From Metallyticus violacea (Eukaryota > Arthropoda > Insecta > Mantodea > Metallyticidae), in assembly GCA_030762175.1 (NCBI GenBank), contig CM060831.1, positions 75,679,001-75,743,000 of the forward strand: DNA of 64,000 nt, in the 5' to 3' direction. The notes under the pieces were generated by a model, which worked only from the letters and a program-made list of their open reading frames with translations, was not told the DNA's origin and searched no databases. The translations under genes were made by a program, and so were the position numbers. This document shows, in pieces, positions 1 to 13,485 of the stretch (positions are counted from its first letter, which is position 1; each line of letters begins with the position of its first letter).

Positions 1-563
1 TGATTACTACTCATTTTTTCTGTTTGTGTGAATTCAGTTTTGTTATGTTAACACAGTTCTTTTCTTTGCTTGAAGTGTGTATACATTTTTGACACCCTCT
101 GTATATTAGGAAAATGGACAACCTAGCAAAAATGCAATAGAAGAACAACTTTGAAGGACTATTCAAGATATTAACCTTACATCTATCGATTTTTTGTAAC
201 ACTTTAATCATTCCAGCGGCAAAGTAAGCTGGTACAGGTTACACAGAACGTATTTCTATTTCTGTTGACTTATTTTTGCTGAAGAGCTTACTTGTTAGTC
301 ACTTGACTACATCCGGGCAGATGTGGTATACTTCCAAGATGTCAGTTTTCTTCTAATCTGATTTATCATTAAAAAAATGGGTATCTGCACAAAACTACTA
401 TTAAGAATATTGTCATAAACGTGACTTTCACAACAACCTACTTTATTAGGTTCGGTAACTATAACATTTAAGCTATCAATCTAGTCATAATATATTTTCC
501 TTACACAGTATGCTCACTAAAAAGTTTTATGAAATTATTTTTCCAATGGAATTTATATAATCA
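1..563. other. AT-rich intergenic DNA, nothing recognised
   Basis: Stops are frequent in all frames. A short string at 92-110 (gacaccctctgtatatta) resembles the ends of some insect DNA transposons, but no partner repeat is visible. Confidence 0.5.
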
Positions 564-778
564 ACGGCCGACAAATTTTGCTCAGAGGCCTCTCTTTCAC
601 GCTTGAGGTTCTTTTTCGTGCCGTAAATGTACGACACTGGACCCACGGCTTTACTTCCCTTCCGAAGGAAGCCATACTTAAGATTTTTACGCCCGAAAAA
701 ATCCGTCGGTCCTGGCCGGGTTAGAACCCGCGATATTGGGTTTAGGAGGCAAGTATGGTAACCACTACCGACTACCAG
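564..778 (-). repeat. SINE family A, copy 1 (3' truncated)
   Basis: Reverse-strand copy of a tRNA-headed SINE seen about eight times in this window. Read on the minus strand it has a head with an A-box-like start near 778, a B-box-like ggttctaaccc, then the body landmarks shared with the other copies (tcgatgga-like, gggcgtaaaaatc, cttccttcggaagggaag, gtgggtc, gtacatttacg, cctctgagcaaaatttgtcg). The family's 3' tail (gggacgctgatgacctgaga...agagcgtccgtaaa) is missing at the low-coordinate end. The head looks like RNA polymerase III promoter boxes. This is a repeat, not a tRNA gene. Confidence 0.88.
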
Positions 779-2470
779 ACCTGGATATTACAGACATTAA
801 AGACAATATAGATCAGAATATTTCAATGAATACAATTATTGTGATTATATTACTAAATACTGCAATAGAAGGTAAAGGGGTTTTAAGTATCTATATGGAA
901 AAGAGGAAGAGATGAGAGAAGTAAAGCTGTAATATCTGCAGATAAAATAATTAGGGGTACTTGTGTGTTATAGGGTGATTAATAAATAAGATTATTCCTA
1001 ACCTGAGTCACGAAGTATGGGATATAATTTTAAAACGGTAAGCCAAGTAACTTTCAGCATCTGTGTGTAGAATTTGGTAAAGAGGTTGAGAGAATGCGGA
1101 GTATGTCGCTTGCGTTATCTTAACATAAAGTCTCACCGGACGGGGACATGATCACGTGTGCGCTCGGGAATAGATCGCATTCGCTCCAAATGCAAGTAAA
1201 TTTTGGTTGCTTCAATGCGAGCGGCATCATGTTTCATCGCTGTTGTTTTTAAGGCCTCTTTCAACTTTTCTCAGTAAAAGTGGGTATGTTATTACAGTTT
1301 CTTTTAGTCATAAATATTGCAAAAATAAACGTTATTGAGCTCTTATTACCGTCAACATTGAAAGAAGCTATTGGCCATAATGTACAAAAACACAAAAGAT
1401 CTGAAATAACAAATCAAGAATAACAAATCTGTCTCACTTCTGAAATGTTCTCTCCTTCGTAATGCATGAACAGATTCAGTTAGAAATGTGGTGACCTAGC
1501 AGTACACAAGCTAGTTAATTGATCTCTCACTGAAAGCTAAGATGGCCCTATAGGAAAATGAATATCCATGCATACGCAATAAGATTTTCCTAATAATGTT
1601 ATAGATAGTTACTTTTAGCTTGCGTCCGCAACTGAATGCATGCCTCATGTAACCAAGGCAGTTTCCCTCGATATACAAGTCTTATATTTCTATTTACACA
1701 ATTTTTATCAATAATAGCAAACACTGTATTGGTATATAGATATTAGCGATTAGGCTGACTTTGTGTGCGTTCGTGCTCCGGTACGATCCTTACCTTCCTC
1801 TTTCTTTCCTCTTTCCTTCTCTTACCGCTAGATAGTGCCATCGTTTCCTATTCCTTTTTAGTTTCTGTCTCTCTTCCTGTCGACCAGCACATAGCAGTCG
1901 ACTCTCAGCTTTGATAGAGATAGCTACTTATGGGCCCCGAACTTGTCTTTACTGGAGCATATCGTCTGGGTGTGTGGGAACTTGTGTTCCATCGTTCGGC
2001 AACGATAACCTTCAGTAAAGTTTATCCACAAATTCTTCTTTGATCCTTGTGAATGGCTTATTTTCTGTGATTAGAGCAGTGACCTGGATAGCTAATTAAT
2101 TATTGTGTGCATAATTTTTTTATTGTATTTTTCTTTTCACCGTCTTGTTATATTATATTGTGTGTTGGTCTTTAGCCTGGTTTACTGCGTTAAGATTCAT
2201 ATTGGAACTGTTTTCTTCCTCCATGGTTTGGTTATTTTACAAGATGTGTAAGGTAATTTTTGAATTTTAAATACTCGTTTTTAAGGTAGTGATTATTTTA
2301 AGTTGTTTATATAGCTACAATCTACGTAAAATAAAAGTATTACATCCACATTTGCAATTTAAATTGCTAACATATTATTTTAGAATAATGTATATTTTAT
2401 TCATGATCATATTATTTATCTTGAAGCTAAAGATTACTAATATTCCATTTTTTTATTTATTTGATTTACT
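779..2470. other. Intergenic, nothing recognised
   Basis: AT-rich with a GC-richer patch around 1130-1220. There is no open frame of note and no repeat family seen elsewhere in the window. Confidence 0.5.
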
Positions 2471-2656
2471 TTATGGACGCTCTTTTGACATTTCAGGTCA
2501 TCAGTATTCCATTCAATGTAGGGCGTACAACGCCCGATTGTTCAGAGGTCTCTTCTTTCAGGCTTGAGGTTCTTTTACTTGCCGTAAACCTACAATAAGA
2601 GACCCACTACTGTACTTCCCGTACGAGACAAGTATGGTTACCACTAGGACTGACAA
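2471..2656 (-). repeat. SINE family A, copy 2 (internally deleted)
   Basis: The minus-strand 3' tail (ggacgctctttt, caggtcatcag, ccattcaa on the plus strand) and the body up to the gggacccac landmark are present. The sequence then jumps directly to the head (gacaagtatggttaccacta), so roughly 80-90 bp holding the B box and the gggcgtaaaaatcc segment are deleted. The identity is clear from side-by-side reading with the copies at 25050 and 44478. Confidence 0.85.
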
Positions 2657-3379
2657 TATATTAAATTAATATATCGTTTATGATTATTAAGACCTCTTAA
2701 CATATAAACATATTTAGCTTGGTTTTCTCTGCCATTCTTTGTAAATAAAGGCATAAAGAACCAGTCATAGTCCTTGCCCAGTTCCTTCTCCATTAAACCG
2801 CTTGTCGACTTTCCCTAGTAACTTATGGTAATTAAAAACACTGGCGCAGGAATAGTCTGTAATAACAGAAATACTTGAATTATACTAATCTCTTAAATAC
2901 AAATTGAGTAATAACAACACAAAGACAGAAATAATTCTGCTGTCATTACAGCAAGCTGATTGTTCATATGTCGCTTTCAGCTTGCGAGCCGTCCATTATG
3001 ACAGGTGACTACCGTGACCTTGGCCCAGCACCTGCTGCACTCATTAGCGGACGTGGGCCCAAAATAACTCTCGTATTTAAGACACTTGAATGGTTCGCGA
3101 AATATTTGGATAATTTTTGGACAAGTATTGTACACTGTTCATCAGTCAGTTTAAAAATAAAGAATTTCATTTGGACATTATTTTTTTAAAATAAGATAAC
3201 TGGGATGGTAATATCGTAATCGTTTTGCTTAATTAGTTTGATTTGTAGGAGAAATCCAAATATGAATGGTACGATTAAGAAGAATGTGACTATTACATAA
3301 ATATTTATAACATCCAAGGTAATTTAATAAGAATGAGGAATGGGACAACCGGGGCATTCTGAAACGACCTACCAAGGTC
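2657..3379. other. Intergenic, nothing recognised
   Basis: There is a GC-richer patch at about 2950-3070 with a 73-codon open frame (2968-3189) that resembles nothing I know. I regard it as chance. Confidence 0.45.
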
Positions 3380-4533
3380 TACGAGGGCTACCTATTAAGG
3401 TTTTACAAAAACTAGAAAAGAAAAAAATATTTTAGAACCAACTGTTATATTGCTTATCAAAATATTCGCCTTTAAGATTTATACCTTTTTCGTGCGTTCA
3501 AACAAATTCTCGAAACATTTTTTAACTCTGAAGTTTGTACCCCAAAGACATAGTTTTTAAAGGCTTCAACAGCTTCTTGAGGTAATGAAAATCGCGTCCA
3601 CGTGTTTTTTCTTGACATTCCGAAACAAATAGAAATCGTTAGACGATAAATCAGGTGAATACGGCCAATGCAACATTAATTCGATGTGTTTCTCCTTCAA
3701 ATAATCAATTGTTGAGTGGCATTGTCATGATGAAGAATGATGAGACGTTTTCGGTTGTTCTTCCTGATTTCGTGGATGGCTTCTGGCAAACAATTGTTTT
3801 ATACAATTCAGCATTAATTTGTCTTGCATCCTCTAAAGAATTGTTTGCGACGTGCCCAGTACAACGGAAGAAACAGACGATCATTTTCTTGGAAGTACTT
3901 CTTGAACGAACAACTTTTATGGATTCGATTCATTGGAACAGTCAGTCATACAGTGGGTTGTTACTTAAATTCCGGTATATACGAATATATTCAAGATTTG
4001 TCACCTGTTAGCTACAATGCCTTTATTTTAATGGGTTTTGTAGTTTCTCGGTGCAATTTTTTTTTAAATTTCATTACACCAATTAACACGATTTTTTTTT
4101 AAAGCTTCCGTCCAATAATACGGAATCCATCGGGAACAGATCTTTTTCACAGCTAAATGTTCATGCAAAATCGAATGTACTGCAGTCTTAGATATGCTTA
4201 AGGTTGCCTCTATCTCATGTAAGTCATATGCCGATCTTCTTGGAATGTTCCTGATGGTACTTCATTACCAAAAGTTGCGAAACGTATGCATTACTGTGAA
4301 GTTAGGCCTTTACTAAATTCGTAAAAATTCATACAACGAAAACCTCATGAAATTTCCATTTTTTCATAAAATTACTTTGTTTAAACCCTCATTGTAAACA
4401 ATCTACTACGTGAATTTCTAAGCTGCTACTGTTTTCATAATAACAAATGTCAATTGTTCCGAAAATAATAATGACGTATCTCAATATTGCCACCTAGTGG
4501 TCGTTTGTAAAAACGAAAAAGGTAGCCCTCGTA
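3380..4533 (-). mobile_element. mariner-family DNA transposon, full length but dead (MLE1)
   Basis: The ends form an imperfect ~28 bp terminal inverted repeat. The left end after the TA at 3380-3381 reads cgagggctacctatt. The right end before the TA at 4532-4533 reads, reverse complemented, cgagggctaccttttt. The TA dinucleotides fit the target duplication of Tc1/mariner elements. Length is about 1.15 kb, slightly below the ~1.3 kb usual for mariners. The interior is a decayed transposase on the minus strand (separate entry). Confidence 0.9.
3435..4315 (-). pseudogene. mariner transposase pseudogene (in MLE1)
   Basis: An intact protein of this family binds the terminal repeats and performs cut-and-paste transposition with a D,D34D active site. 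On the minus strand, in order: a helix-turn-helix part (YDLHEIEATLSISKTAVHSI, then KKICSRWIP) near 4110-4230, the first catalytic region (VTGDKS) near 3970, HHDNA near 3740, YSPDLSSNDFYLF near 3650, and the C-terminal PQEAVEAFKNYVFG near 3560. Together they span about 290 codons, close to the family's usual 340-350. The frame is broken: stops follow GDKS and the HHDNA region, and at least one shift is needed between HHDNA and the SPDL block. All three acidic positions look retained although the gene cannot be translated. The 118-codon frame on the opposite strand (3655-4011) is a shadow. Confidence 0.88.
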
Positions 4534-4764
4534 AAAGCAGAGAGTGCTGGATTGTCGCAAGAAACTACTTTACCATTCTGAAGGCGAGTAGCTCAAGAAA
4601 AGTGTTCATGAAGATATCCAGAGAGAATATTTGAACTTTAACAATGACACTAAGTTATATGAAAGTAGCAGAGCTAGTACGGGACAAGTCTTGATGGCCC
4701 TTTTTTTTTCTGCAACTGAAATTAGCTATCCAACATTTTATTTATGTTTTACTTGACATGCTGG

Positions 4765-5125
4765 TAATGAGGAATATGGCATATCAGAGTTCGCTCAGGA
4801 AAACAGTGTTGCCACGTCTCTCTTTCATTTCTTTTTAGTATAACAGATATGGGGCGCGGAAGTTAAGAGTAAATAATATATTTCTTTATTCCTTGTTTAT
4901 TAATTAAGGTACCAATAATATGAGAAACAAATAATATCAATAATCTCTGCTCAATCTTTGATGTACGAAATGAGTTTTGACAACGCTGCAGAATTACAAA
5001 GTATCTCATGGCAGTGTTATTGTTTAGATCCGACGAAAGCGGCAACGTTACACACTCGGAACTCGGTGGGATGGGGGATGTCATTAAGGCTTGTCTCGCA
5101 CTTTAGGTAGATAATTACTTCATTG
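4765..5125. repeat. Dispersed repeat E, copy 1
   Basis: This resembles 55226-55570 in the same orientation. Shared landmarks in order are gaggaat, caagaaaaca-like, gggcgcggaag / gggtgcggaag, tgacaacgct, gtatctcatggcagtgt / tgtctcatggcagtgt, gaaagcg, cactcggaactcggtggga / cacttggaactgggtggga, and a gtcat near the end. No tRNA-like boxes, terminal repeats or coding frame are visible, so the class is unknown. Confidence 0.75.
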
Positions 5126-8100
5126 TAGAAATTTGATTTATTTGTTATTCAGAATTTCTTAGTTTTGCGATTGGAAAGGTTATGAAGGGTGCAACGGTCC
5201 TTTACAAATGTCGGCAAGAGAGATAATTGCATTTTCCTCACTTTTGCGGCGCATTTTAAACATTTCTGCCACGGAAGTCTGTGCAAGTTGTCCCCCACAG
5301 GTTACTAGAAAGGAAATAAAGTTCATTTATGTATTACCAGTGATAAATTCTCTTGCCCCAATAGTGAGTTCATGGACGTGACACAACTGGAAGATTAGCG
5401 CACAACATGGGGAAGGCAACTACATAATTCTATTAACATCGCTAGAAATTCGTTACTGGAGTGTTTTAGGAAATGTGCTTTGGGGTAGAGGGGTGACTTG
5501 TCTGGAAACAGTGGCGTACTCTTCAGAGCGACGGTATTCCTTTTATAGCACAATCACTATAGATTTTTTTGAGATTATTGAAAGGATACTTTCCTCAAGA
5601 AAACTATTTTACTTTCTCAGGGGAAAGAAACACCCCTATTCATTTTATTTATCATTGTTTTAGAGATGTACACCCTTAAAAGCAAATTAATAAATGAATA
5701 GAATATTATTTTTAAAAATGGATCTTAAGAGAGTCAATTTGTAGTTTTCCGCACGTCATTTGAATGTCATTTACGGACTTCCATTTTGATTCAACATTGT
5801 CTTTAAGAATCTATTACGTTTACAGTAGTTAGTCAATTTTGTGAAAACGTTTATTTGGCTCACTCATTTCATAAATGAAAAACTTTAAGTGGACCAAAAA
5901 TATTAAAAAATATATTTTAATAAGTCAAATTTTTATGCAGTAATGTAGGATTCCTGAAGTATCTATATCTTCATTAAAGGTTAAATATTGTCCTGACCCA
6001 AGCCTCTTAAACGGCAAAAAACCTACTCACAAATCTGCACTGGCCTAAGGCGGGGGCGTATTCCTCAACAAACTCTCAAACTTCCTCTAAGTAAAACGAA
6101 ATCCTGAATATTGAAAACAAAGGAAGGAATGTCGTGGGATCTTTCACAAATAATACTATTGGTGTTGCAAGTCACTGATTTGTATTTTATTAAACTGAAT
6201 TTGTGTCACATAATTAGAAAGGATTTTATTTACAAATCTTCGTGGCAAATAAGCATCGCGGTTTCCAACCGACGTATGTCCTCGATGGCTGAGTTCCCTC
6301 AACTGTCGTTGCAAAGAAAAAGCAACCGTTAAGCATAAGGCATCGACCAATCGCTATCCTCCACTTCTATTCGTATTTTAACGGACTTGGTTAACCTTCT
6401 AAACAAACCGTCCTACACTCTGTTGCTAATAATGACTCTATAATACGTTGCACGCTGACTGCATTGTCAATGCATCATTATTATTACCATTTTTATAATA
6501 GCCACAATATTACCGTGTGAACCTCAAGGTTACTGAATTAGTGCTGCTGCAGTGAATTGAAGTAATAGGCATGGAAGTGGCTCGGGAATCTTGATTTGGT
6601 ACTTACTAAATTAATAGTTTAAAGTACAAATAAATATTATAAATTATGATTTTTGTACATTATCTGCTTTATAAATACTATATATTTATGCTTTGTTTGG
6701 CCATTTATTTAGAATATGTTCAACTTAGCATTATTTTTTTGAACTCACTGTATCAGTAATACAGTAATATTGGTATGTGTACCATGTGTGTGTACCATGT
6801 GTGGAAATATGTTTCAAAGAATGAGAAATAAATACACATCCTAACTCTAATATTAAGTCAAATGATTTCTATAATTTTAAAATAACGTGTAATTCAGGAA
6901 AATGTTTTGTAATACATAACATACGCTTGTTTTCTCTTGTTTCATATTATTAGTAGTTCATATTTATTTCACATCATGTTTCCTGACCCGCTCTCTTCAC
7001 CCGATTCTCTAATTTACTACAGCAGCAAACACTCCCTTTCGAATAAGACATAAAATTCTGACTCTATACTTAGGTTCTCCCTCTTTAAGTACTAAAATGC
7101 GTTTTTCTTGTTTCGAAACATATGCCCTCTAATGATATTCTCTGCCAAATCCGCATTTTTGCCCCCAAAGTGTTTCAGTTTTTCTAAGGATGTTCTAAAT
7201 ATTTTCCCAAGCATGTAAAAGTAGGAACAATAGAATAAAAAATACTCAGCTTCTTGTACCGGGCATCACACCATTCTTATATCAGCTATTGCGTAAACAG
7301 GGGTGCTATGTTCCATCTTTGATTTATATATGGTCATCTATAAAAGTATATCTTGCTAAAATAAACCATTAAATGTCTTAATACAGATAGGGGAAGTTCT
7401 AAATAATCATATTTGTAAGAAAGCGTTATAGAGCGAGTGATTACATAATTTCAGAATTTTGGAATAGGAATATTAGAAGTACCTCAAATCAAATAGTGTG
7501 AATTATAGGGAAAGTGCTTTAAAACAAACTTATATTTATAAGCAATTCATCTATTATGACTACATGTACAATTCCCCTCCTAAGTTTTAACACTTTTAGG
7601 TTTTTAGATTAATTTGTTATTTATTTTACATTTTCCATTGTATTAAACTTTTTCTGGCAACATTTCTCTTGGAAATCTTTTAGTCATTAAGACAGCAACT
7701 ATGTTTTCCTAACCACCTCATGTTCTTCATACTTCATAACAAGATAAGGTTTATTACCATCCGCTCTCTTTCTTGGTTCTTGACTCCTTCATGAACATTT
7801 CAAGATTTTTTACCTCAACCTCAAAAGATAAACTTCAGTTAATTTTTGTAGTTCTGGTTTTCAAGCACATCGTTTCTACATAAAGAGTTATTCTTTATCA
7901 TTAATAGTCTCTTAAAAATCAAAATAGTGAACTGTGAGCGTTAAATATCTAAATAAAATTTAAAAGATATATACGGTTATTAATTAATGATATTTATTAC
8001 TATTTATATAAAACAAGCTTATAGAATAGACAATTAACTTTTATTGCGAGAGATATTAAATTATTTCATCTAAATTAAGTTGTTCTTTTCTCCCAAAAAT

Positions 8101-8329
8101 GTTGCGAAAAAGCCTTGCAGTTTTCCTTCTTTCTTGAAATTACTTAAATGAGATTTGCGAAAACAGTAGAAGCTGAAATAGTATTGTTGGTGTCGATGTC
8201 GTAAAAAATTCTATTTCATGCGCCATTTTTACTCCAGGCTCTCTCATGGGCTACAATCGACATCTCGGAACTCTCATATTATTGACTAAATAATTTTCCT
8301 GAAAGTAAATGCTTCGCAATTCGTTCTTC
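5126..8329. other. Intergenic, nothing recognised
   Basis: AT-rich. There are overlapping short frames on both strands at 6111-6350, which argues for chance rather than coding. A short repeat of tgtgtaccatg lies near 6775-6800. No transposon motif was found on either strand. Confidence 0.45.
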
Positions 8330-8515
8330 GTTCTATTTCGGACGTCTAACGTCCGTTAAAGGACGATAACCTCTAACGGTACCACAGGTATCATCTGCGC
8401 CGTCCCCAGGTAGCTTACCCTTCTGGGGAGTGACAATCCCTATACTTAAGCACAAAGAACGGATTCACTGGCACTGTCTGCCAAAGTGCCTTCCTGTCAT
8501 CCGAGAGAGATTTCA
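8330..8515. other. GC-rich block of unknown nature
   Basis: A sharply bounded patch richer in G+C and CpG than its surroundings, with small palindromic strings (gacgtctaacgtccgttaaa, then cctctaacgg). It could be a fragment of a GC-rich repeat, but no second copy is visible in the window. Confidence 0.3.
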
Positions 8516-11500
8516 TGTTTTCATAACATTTCTACACACTTACAAACCCTTTACTTATATTTAGGTGAATTAAAATATAATTTATATTCTAATCAATTTC
8601 CTGTAATTGACAGGGCAGCAAGGATGGTATCAAAGCTTTGTTGATAAATTGCTTAGATATACGCCGTGGTACATTGAAGTGTTATAAACTTTCTTTTGAA
8701 TATTTCTGGAATTTCATAAGTCTTTTACACGTTTGAAAGACAGTAGAAATCAAGAGAAACACGATTCTGAACTTCCGAACTGTTCCAAACAAGGACACAT
8801 CTTTGAGTAATGTTAGGCTAAACGTTACTTGAATTTCCCAGTATCAATAACGTTACCGTTCTTGCAATAAACGGTTAAGTTCAATATTGTGCAAGACATT
8901 TCCATGACAATGTTAACTTCATTTCATTTGCATTTAATAATTGTAGAAAATAGAGCAGACACCTAATTTTATTTCAAATGCACGAAAAATGTACACATCT
9001 CTTAAAAGAAATTGTAAATAATGCCAAAGGTGTATCATTTTTCACGCAGTTAGTAAATTCTTTTGTGAGGTGTTCATCTTTCTCATTCACCGTGCTCAGT
9101 TACGAATCTCGTTTATTAAAGAAAAGTTCATAAATTTAACAAATTAAGGAACCTGGTTTCTGCAACACATGAAGACATTTAGATATGCACCTAGATTGTT
9201 GATATGGATATTTTTCATTGCATTAATTAGCGGGCCAAGACCAATAAAATATTAAAAACACCATAATTAATATAAGAAGCAATGCTTTGCATTAAAACTG
9301 AAAACATGAGAAACTGGTTCAAATGGAAAAATAAATTTAGCTCTACAAAAGTAACTTATAGTATTACTTTCGTTCATATTCTACAATGAGATACGCAAAT
9401 TATGAACTTTAAAAATGTATTATGTTTTTTCCAAATATGTATATGAAACCATAACCACTCATGTATAAAAATATTAATATGTGAGAAAACTATTGAAATT
9501 AGACAGTAAATACGAACCGACACAATTACAACTTAAATAAATAATTGGAGCTAACATGAGATTCTTGGATTACAAAAACGCTCTTAAAATAATATTATCG
9601 TTAAGAAAAGCGGTCTATGTTAAAATAAATAGAAGATCCAACATGAAACAAAGCTGTGAATTGTTGTCATGGTGCTCTAAAAAGTTGCTGATATTCATAA
9701 TAATTGGTTCTGATTTTTACGAAAAGCACGCCACTGAAACACCAAGTACCTTAAAAAGGGCGGAAAATCTTTAGAACCATTTTCCCCTTTTACACGCCGA
9801 GCTAGTCTATTCAGTTTCTAAACGGAGTAAAAGTTATCTATAATGGCATTGCAGAAGGCTTCAAAATTAAGGCAGGAAATAGGAGCCCAGAAACGGGAGC
9901 TAAAGGAAAATTCTGCTGTAGAATTTTGTAATGCTGGCGGCGGTAGAAGGTAGGTAAAGTAGAAACAATTTCTTTTGCAGAACTGCGTCCATAATGAAAA
10001 TTGGAGTATGGGGTATTCTTTAAAAGAGAAATTAATTTACTAGTACCTGTCTGTCTGTAAATTTGTGTATAGAATACGCAATAAAACCATCAAGAGTGAA
10101 GCTTATTTTAAGTGTAATAGAGAAGGGGCTTCTGGATAGGACATATGAATATTTTATTTTGCCCTAGACGTTTCTCAAGATGGTACTAGAAACTGATTTA
10201 GCTGGTAAATTCTCCATTACTGAGCTGTATTATTAAAGCAAGCCACATTTACTCTTTGTTCATATACTTTAATAAAAGATAATAATGGAATAGAAACGTG
10301 CTAGATATTAAATTTCTCACTTTGGAAGGCATAACGTGGAATTGCATTAGAAATAAACGCTAGCATCTCACACTGAAATCTACCACACATAAGGTGGCAA
10401 TTTTATGATACTTGTGAAGTAGAAGGTTGTTCGTCATCATTGTCTGCTGATGTATGATGGACACTTTTCTAAAGTTGTCGTATGCCTTATAAGAACAAAG
10501 TGCATAAACCCTGCGCTTTTTCAGGCATAAATATATCAAAGAAGAAACTTTCACAACTTCAGTTCAGTTCGCAATATCTCACAGCATACCCCCCATGTAC
10601 GAGTGATTTCATGTTTTCTCTATGTGCAATAATTTTTGTTTCAATGTAATCAATTTGTGGTATGTTTGTGAAAATAAAAAAATTACATCAAATAAACCCC
10701 AAAAAATATTAATATTAGGCCTTTAAAATGTTTATATAATTGATGTCATACAGTCTATAAATGTATATGAGCCATATTAACATAAACATTTAGCCTGGAT
10801 ATAAATAAAGTAATTTATATTTGAGATAATTTCAACATGCAAAACAAAAATATCAACTGATTATTGGCTTACTGACACAAAATGTGTCAACATCACTTTA
10901 ACGGTGCATAAATCAATGGTTTCGTTCAGTGTATTTGTAATACATAAATCGTGCCTGTGGGATCAAGCAAGAAGTCAGCTGTGCCACTTTAGCTTGGGAG
11001 TGCTGGCGGCATGCATAGGTACTTTATTTCTATGTATGAAAAAAGTTATACACTTGTTTACCTTAAATCACTAGTCTGAAAACTGTATTTATTTGTCTTA
11101 ATTATTTGCAGTTTTGTCTTTTTTTTTAATATTCATTACTTTTGTGCGGCAGTCGTTCACACAAGAATAAAAAACATTCTATGACACTCAATTTTTTCGG
11201 GAAATTTTTCAACTTTAGTTAACAAATTCTTTGGGATGTCGCTATGCAAGTAGTATTACTGAACTTGAGTATTGTCGGATTTATGAATTTATCCCCTCAA
11301 TATGTGTATGGGTATTTCAAAGCGAAGGGGTTTTTTGGAGAGTTATTGTGAACGTGGGGCTTTTACAATGTGTCGTTAAAATTTGAGCTTAGCCACATTT
11401 CACGTTTTATGTTTTGTATGTGTGTGTGTGTTTCTGCCTGTTCCTAATAAGTTCACTCCCCATTATGTTCCGCATACTTGCTTTCTTTTTAATTGGTCAA

Positions 11501-13467
11501 TACTTATGCCTACGTGTATTGATGATTCACCCTTTCCTTCCAAGTTCACTGTTTTGTATTACGAGCGAGACTTGGCTCAGGAATACGGGAGTAATATCGC
11601 TTACTGGCTTCTTCCGGAATGGTGTCATCGTTGATTGGGTTCTGTTTATGGGAAATCTTCAAGTCCTATGTGTACAGCAACCAAAGTTACAAATTAAATG
11701 AATTACCCAAGATCCCATTACACATTTACGAACCTAATGATTCATATATTCGAAGTATTAGAACTTTATAATATTTTCTTATATGCGAAATCTTATAACT
11801 GTTGACTTATCTAAATAATTTGATAATTATATAAAGATCAAATAGTGTTAATGAATGTATCACGTTGTATTTTGTTTGGGAATATGGTGTTAATTTTCTT
11901 AAAAGTGTACAATTCATTAAAGTTATACAAGCCACATTTTTTTGTTCTTGAACATTCGTATTATATTTCCGTTTTAATAGGTTTTCCTATTGTTTAAATT
12001 TCTGGAGCATGTAATTGTATATGCTTTAATTCTTAAATCGTTGGAATAAATGTACTCGCATTTATGACTCGCATTTAGTTCAATGGGTAAAGCTTTCCTC
12101 CTTCCGATCCTGACGGTTTTACTTACAATGGCCTCCTACTATATGAATACACTCGTTAATACCTCACAAACGTTCTTGGTAGCAAAGCATAGTCGTCCAT
12201 GTTACAATAGGGCGTTTTGGTAGCACAGTGCGTAACAAAAAGTTGTTAGAATATAACTGCCGGAAAATGAAAAGTATAAAGCGGTTGGTAACAGAATGCA
12301 CTAGACAGCAAAAATTGTAGCAACGGTATTCTGCACTTTTTGTTCATCGTTTTTAAAAATAAACTTTAGGTTGAATTTTTTGTTTTAAATGAATTTTGAT
12401 TCAAATCCAAAAAATTTTGAGTTTATTTCAGAATATAAAATGAGCTTTTAACAAATACGCTTTTGTAACATTTACCCCATTTTTGGTTTCCTCTGACTTC
12501 AAACTCTGTTGTCAGTGCTTTTCATCAAATCAAAAGGGATTTTAGCTGAGGTGAAGCATTTTGAAGGCCTTCCGGAAAACACTTCAGAAACGGAATAATA
12601 AACTTGTAGTCTGTCTGGAACAAATGTATCCAACTTAAGAGAGAGTATGTTGCAATTTTCCAGTTAAAAAATATTTTTTCATTCATAGGTGGAAAACTTT
12701 TCAAACCGTGCTTTTAAACCTGTAATAGAAGGGAATTGATTAGCGCCGTATTTTTTATTTCATATATTATTCATTTTTACACCACGTATTTTACTATTTA
12801 TATAATTATTTTTAACTTCAAGCAGGATCATGCAAAATGTTTAATTTTTGCCGAATGGCATGTGTCATTGTGAATCTAAATATTATTTATAAAACTTGCT
12901 ATTTACAGAACGTAGCAGAAGGAAGTTGATCATTTGTCTAACCAATTAAAATGTCTATACAATTAGGAAAAACCAAGAGTTTATTAAATATATTAATAAA
13001 CTAAGGAGAAATTTAATAAAAGAGATTTTGTTTTGTAAGTACACATTGAATTTCAAAACATTCAACTCCAGATGTACACATTTTAGAATTCCTTTATTTA
13101 TATTTTGCTACCTTTGCTCATTATGCAACGACAGTACACATTTAATTCCTGCCTTCTGATTTCAAAGTTCGAATTAGTTTACCGCCATTCAGCAATGCAG
13201 CACGTTTTGTTTGCTAAGTACCTGCTCCGAAAGGAAGACAAATGTAACAAGAATAAAATCACGTCTCGGAGCTGAGAGGGTAACGACTATAATAGTCAAT
13301 TCTTCCTCCAAAATGTCTACTCATTTATTCGGAATCATACATCACACTTGTGTCTGTCAGAACGGAATAATTTAATTTCGCTGGCTTTCCTCTGTTGCTG
13401 TGTGGAGTCAATTATAACTCGAGTCATTTATCACAGTTCGTCCCGATGCTGCCACCAACCCAGAATG
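8516..13467. other. Intergenic, nothing recognised
   Basis: Long AT-rich stretch with only short, unrelated open frames (62-95 codons; the two at 11383-11701 overlap in different frames). There is a short TG run near 11418-11432. A line near 12060-12110 (ttcaatgggtaaagc) weakly resembles a tRNA-type A box but has no convincing B box. I see no supported gene. Confidence 0.45.
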
Positions 13468-13485
13468 AAAAAAAAAAAAAAAAAA
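13468..13485. repeat. Poly(A) run, 18 A
   Basis: A simple homopolymer. It might be the tail of an old retroposon, but nothing upstream (gaaccaacccagaatg side) is recognisable. Confidence 0.9.

Noticed and set aside
3655..4011. 118-codon open frame, one of the longest in the window
   Set aside because: It lies antisense to the decayed mariner transposase of MLE1, whose motifs read clearly on the other strand.
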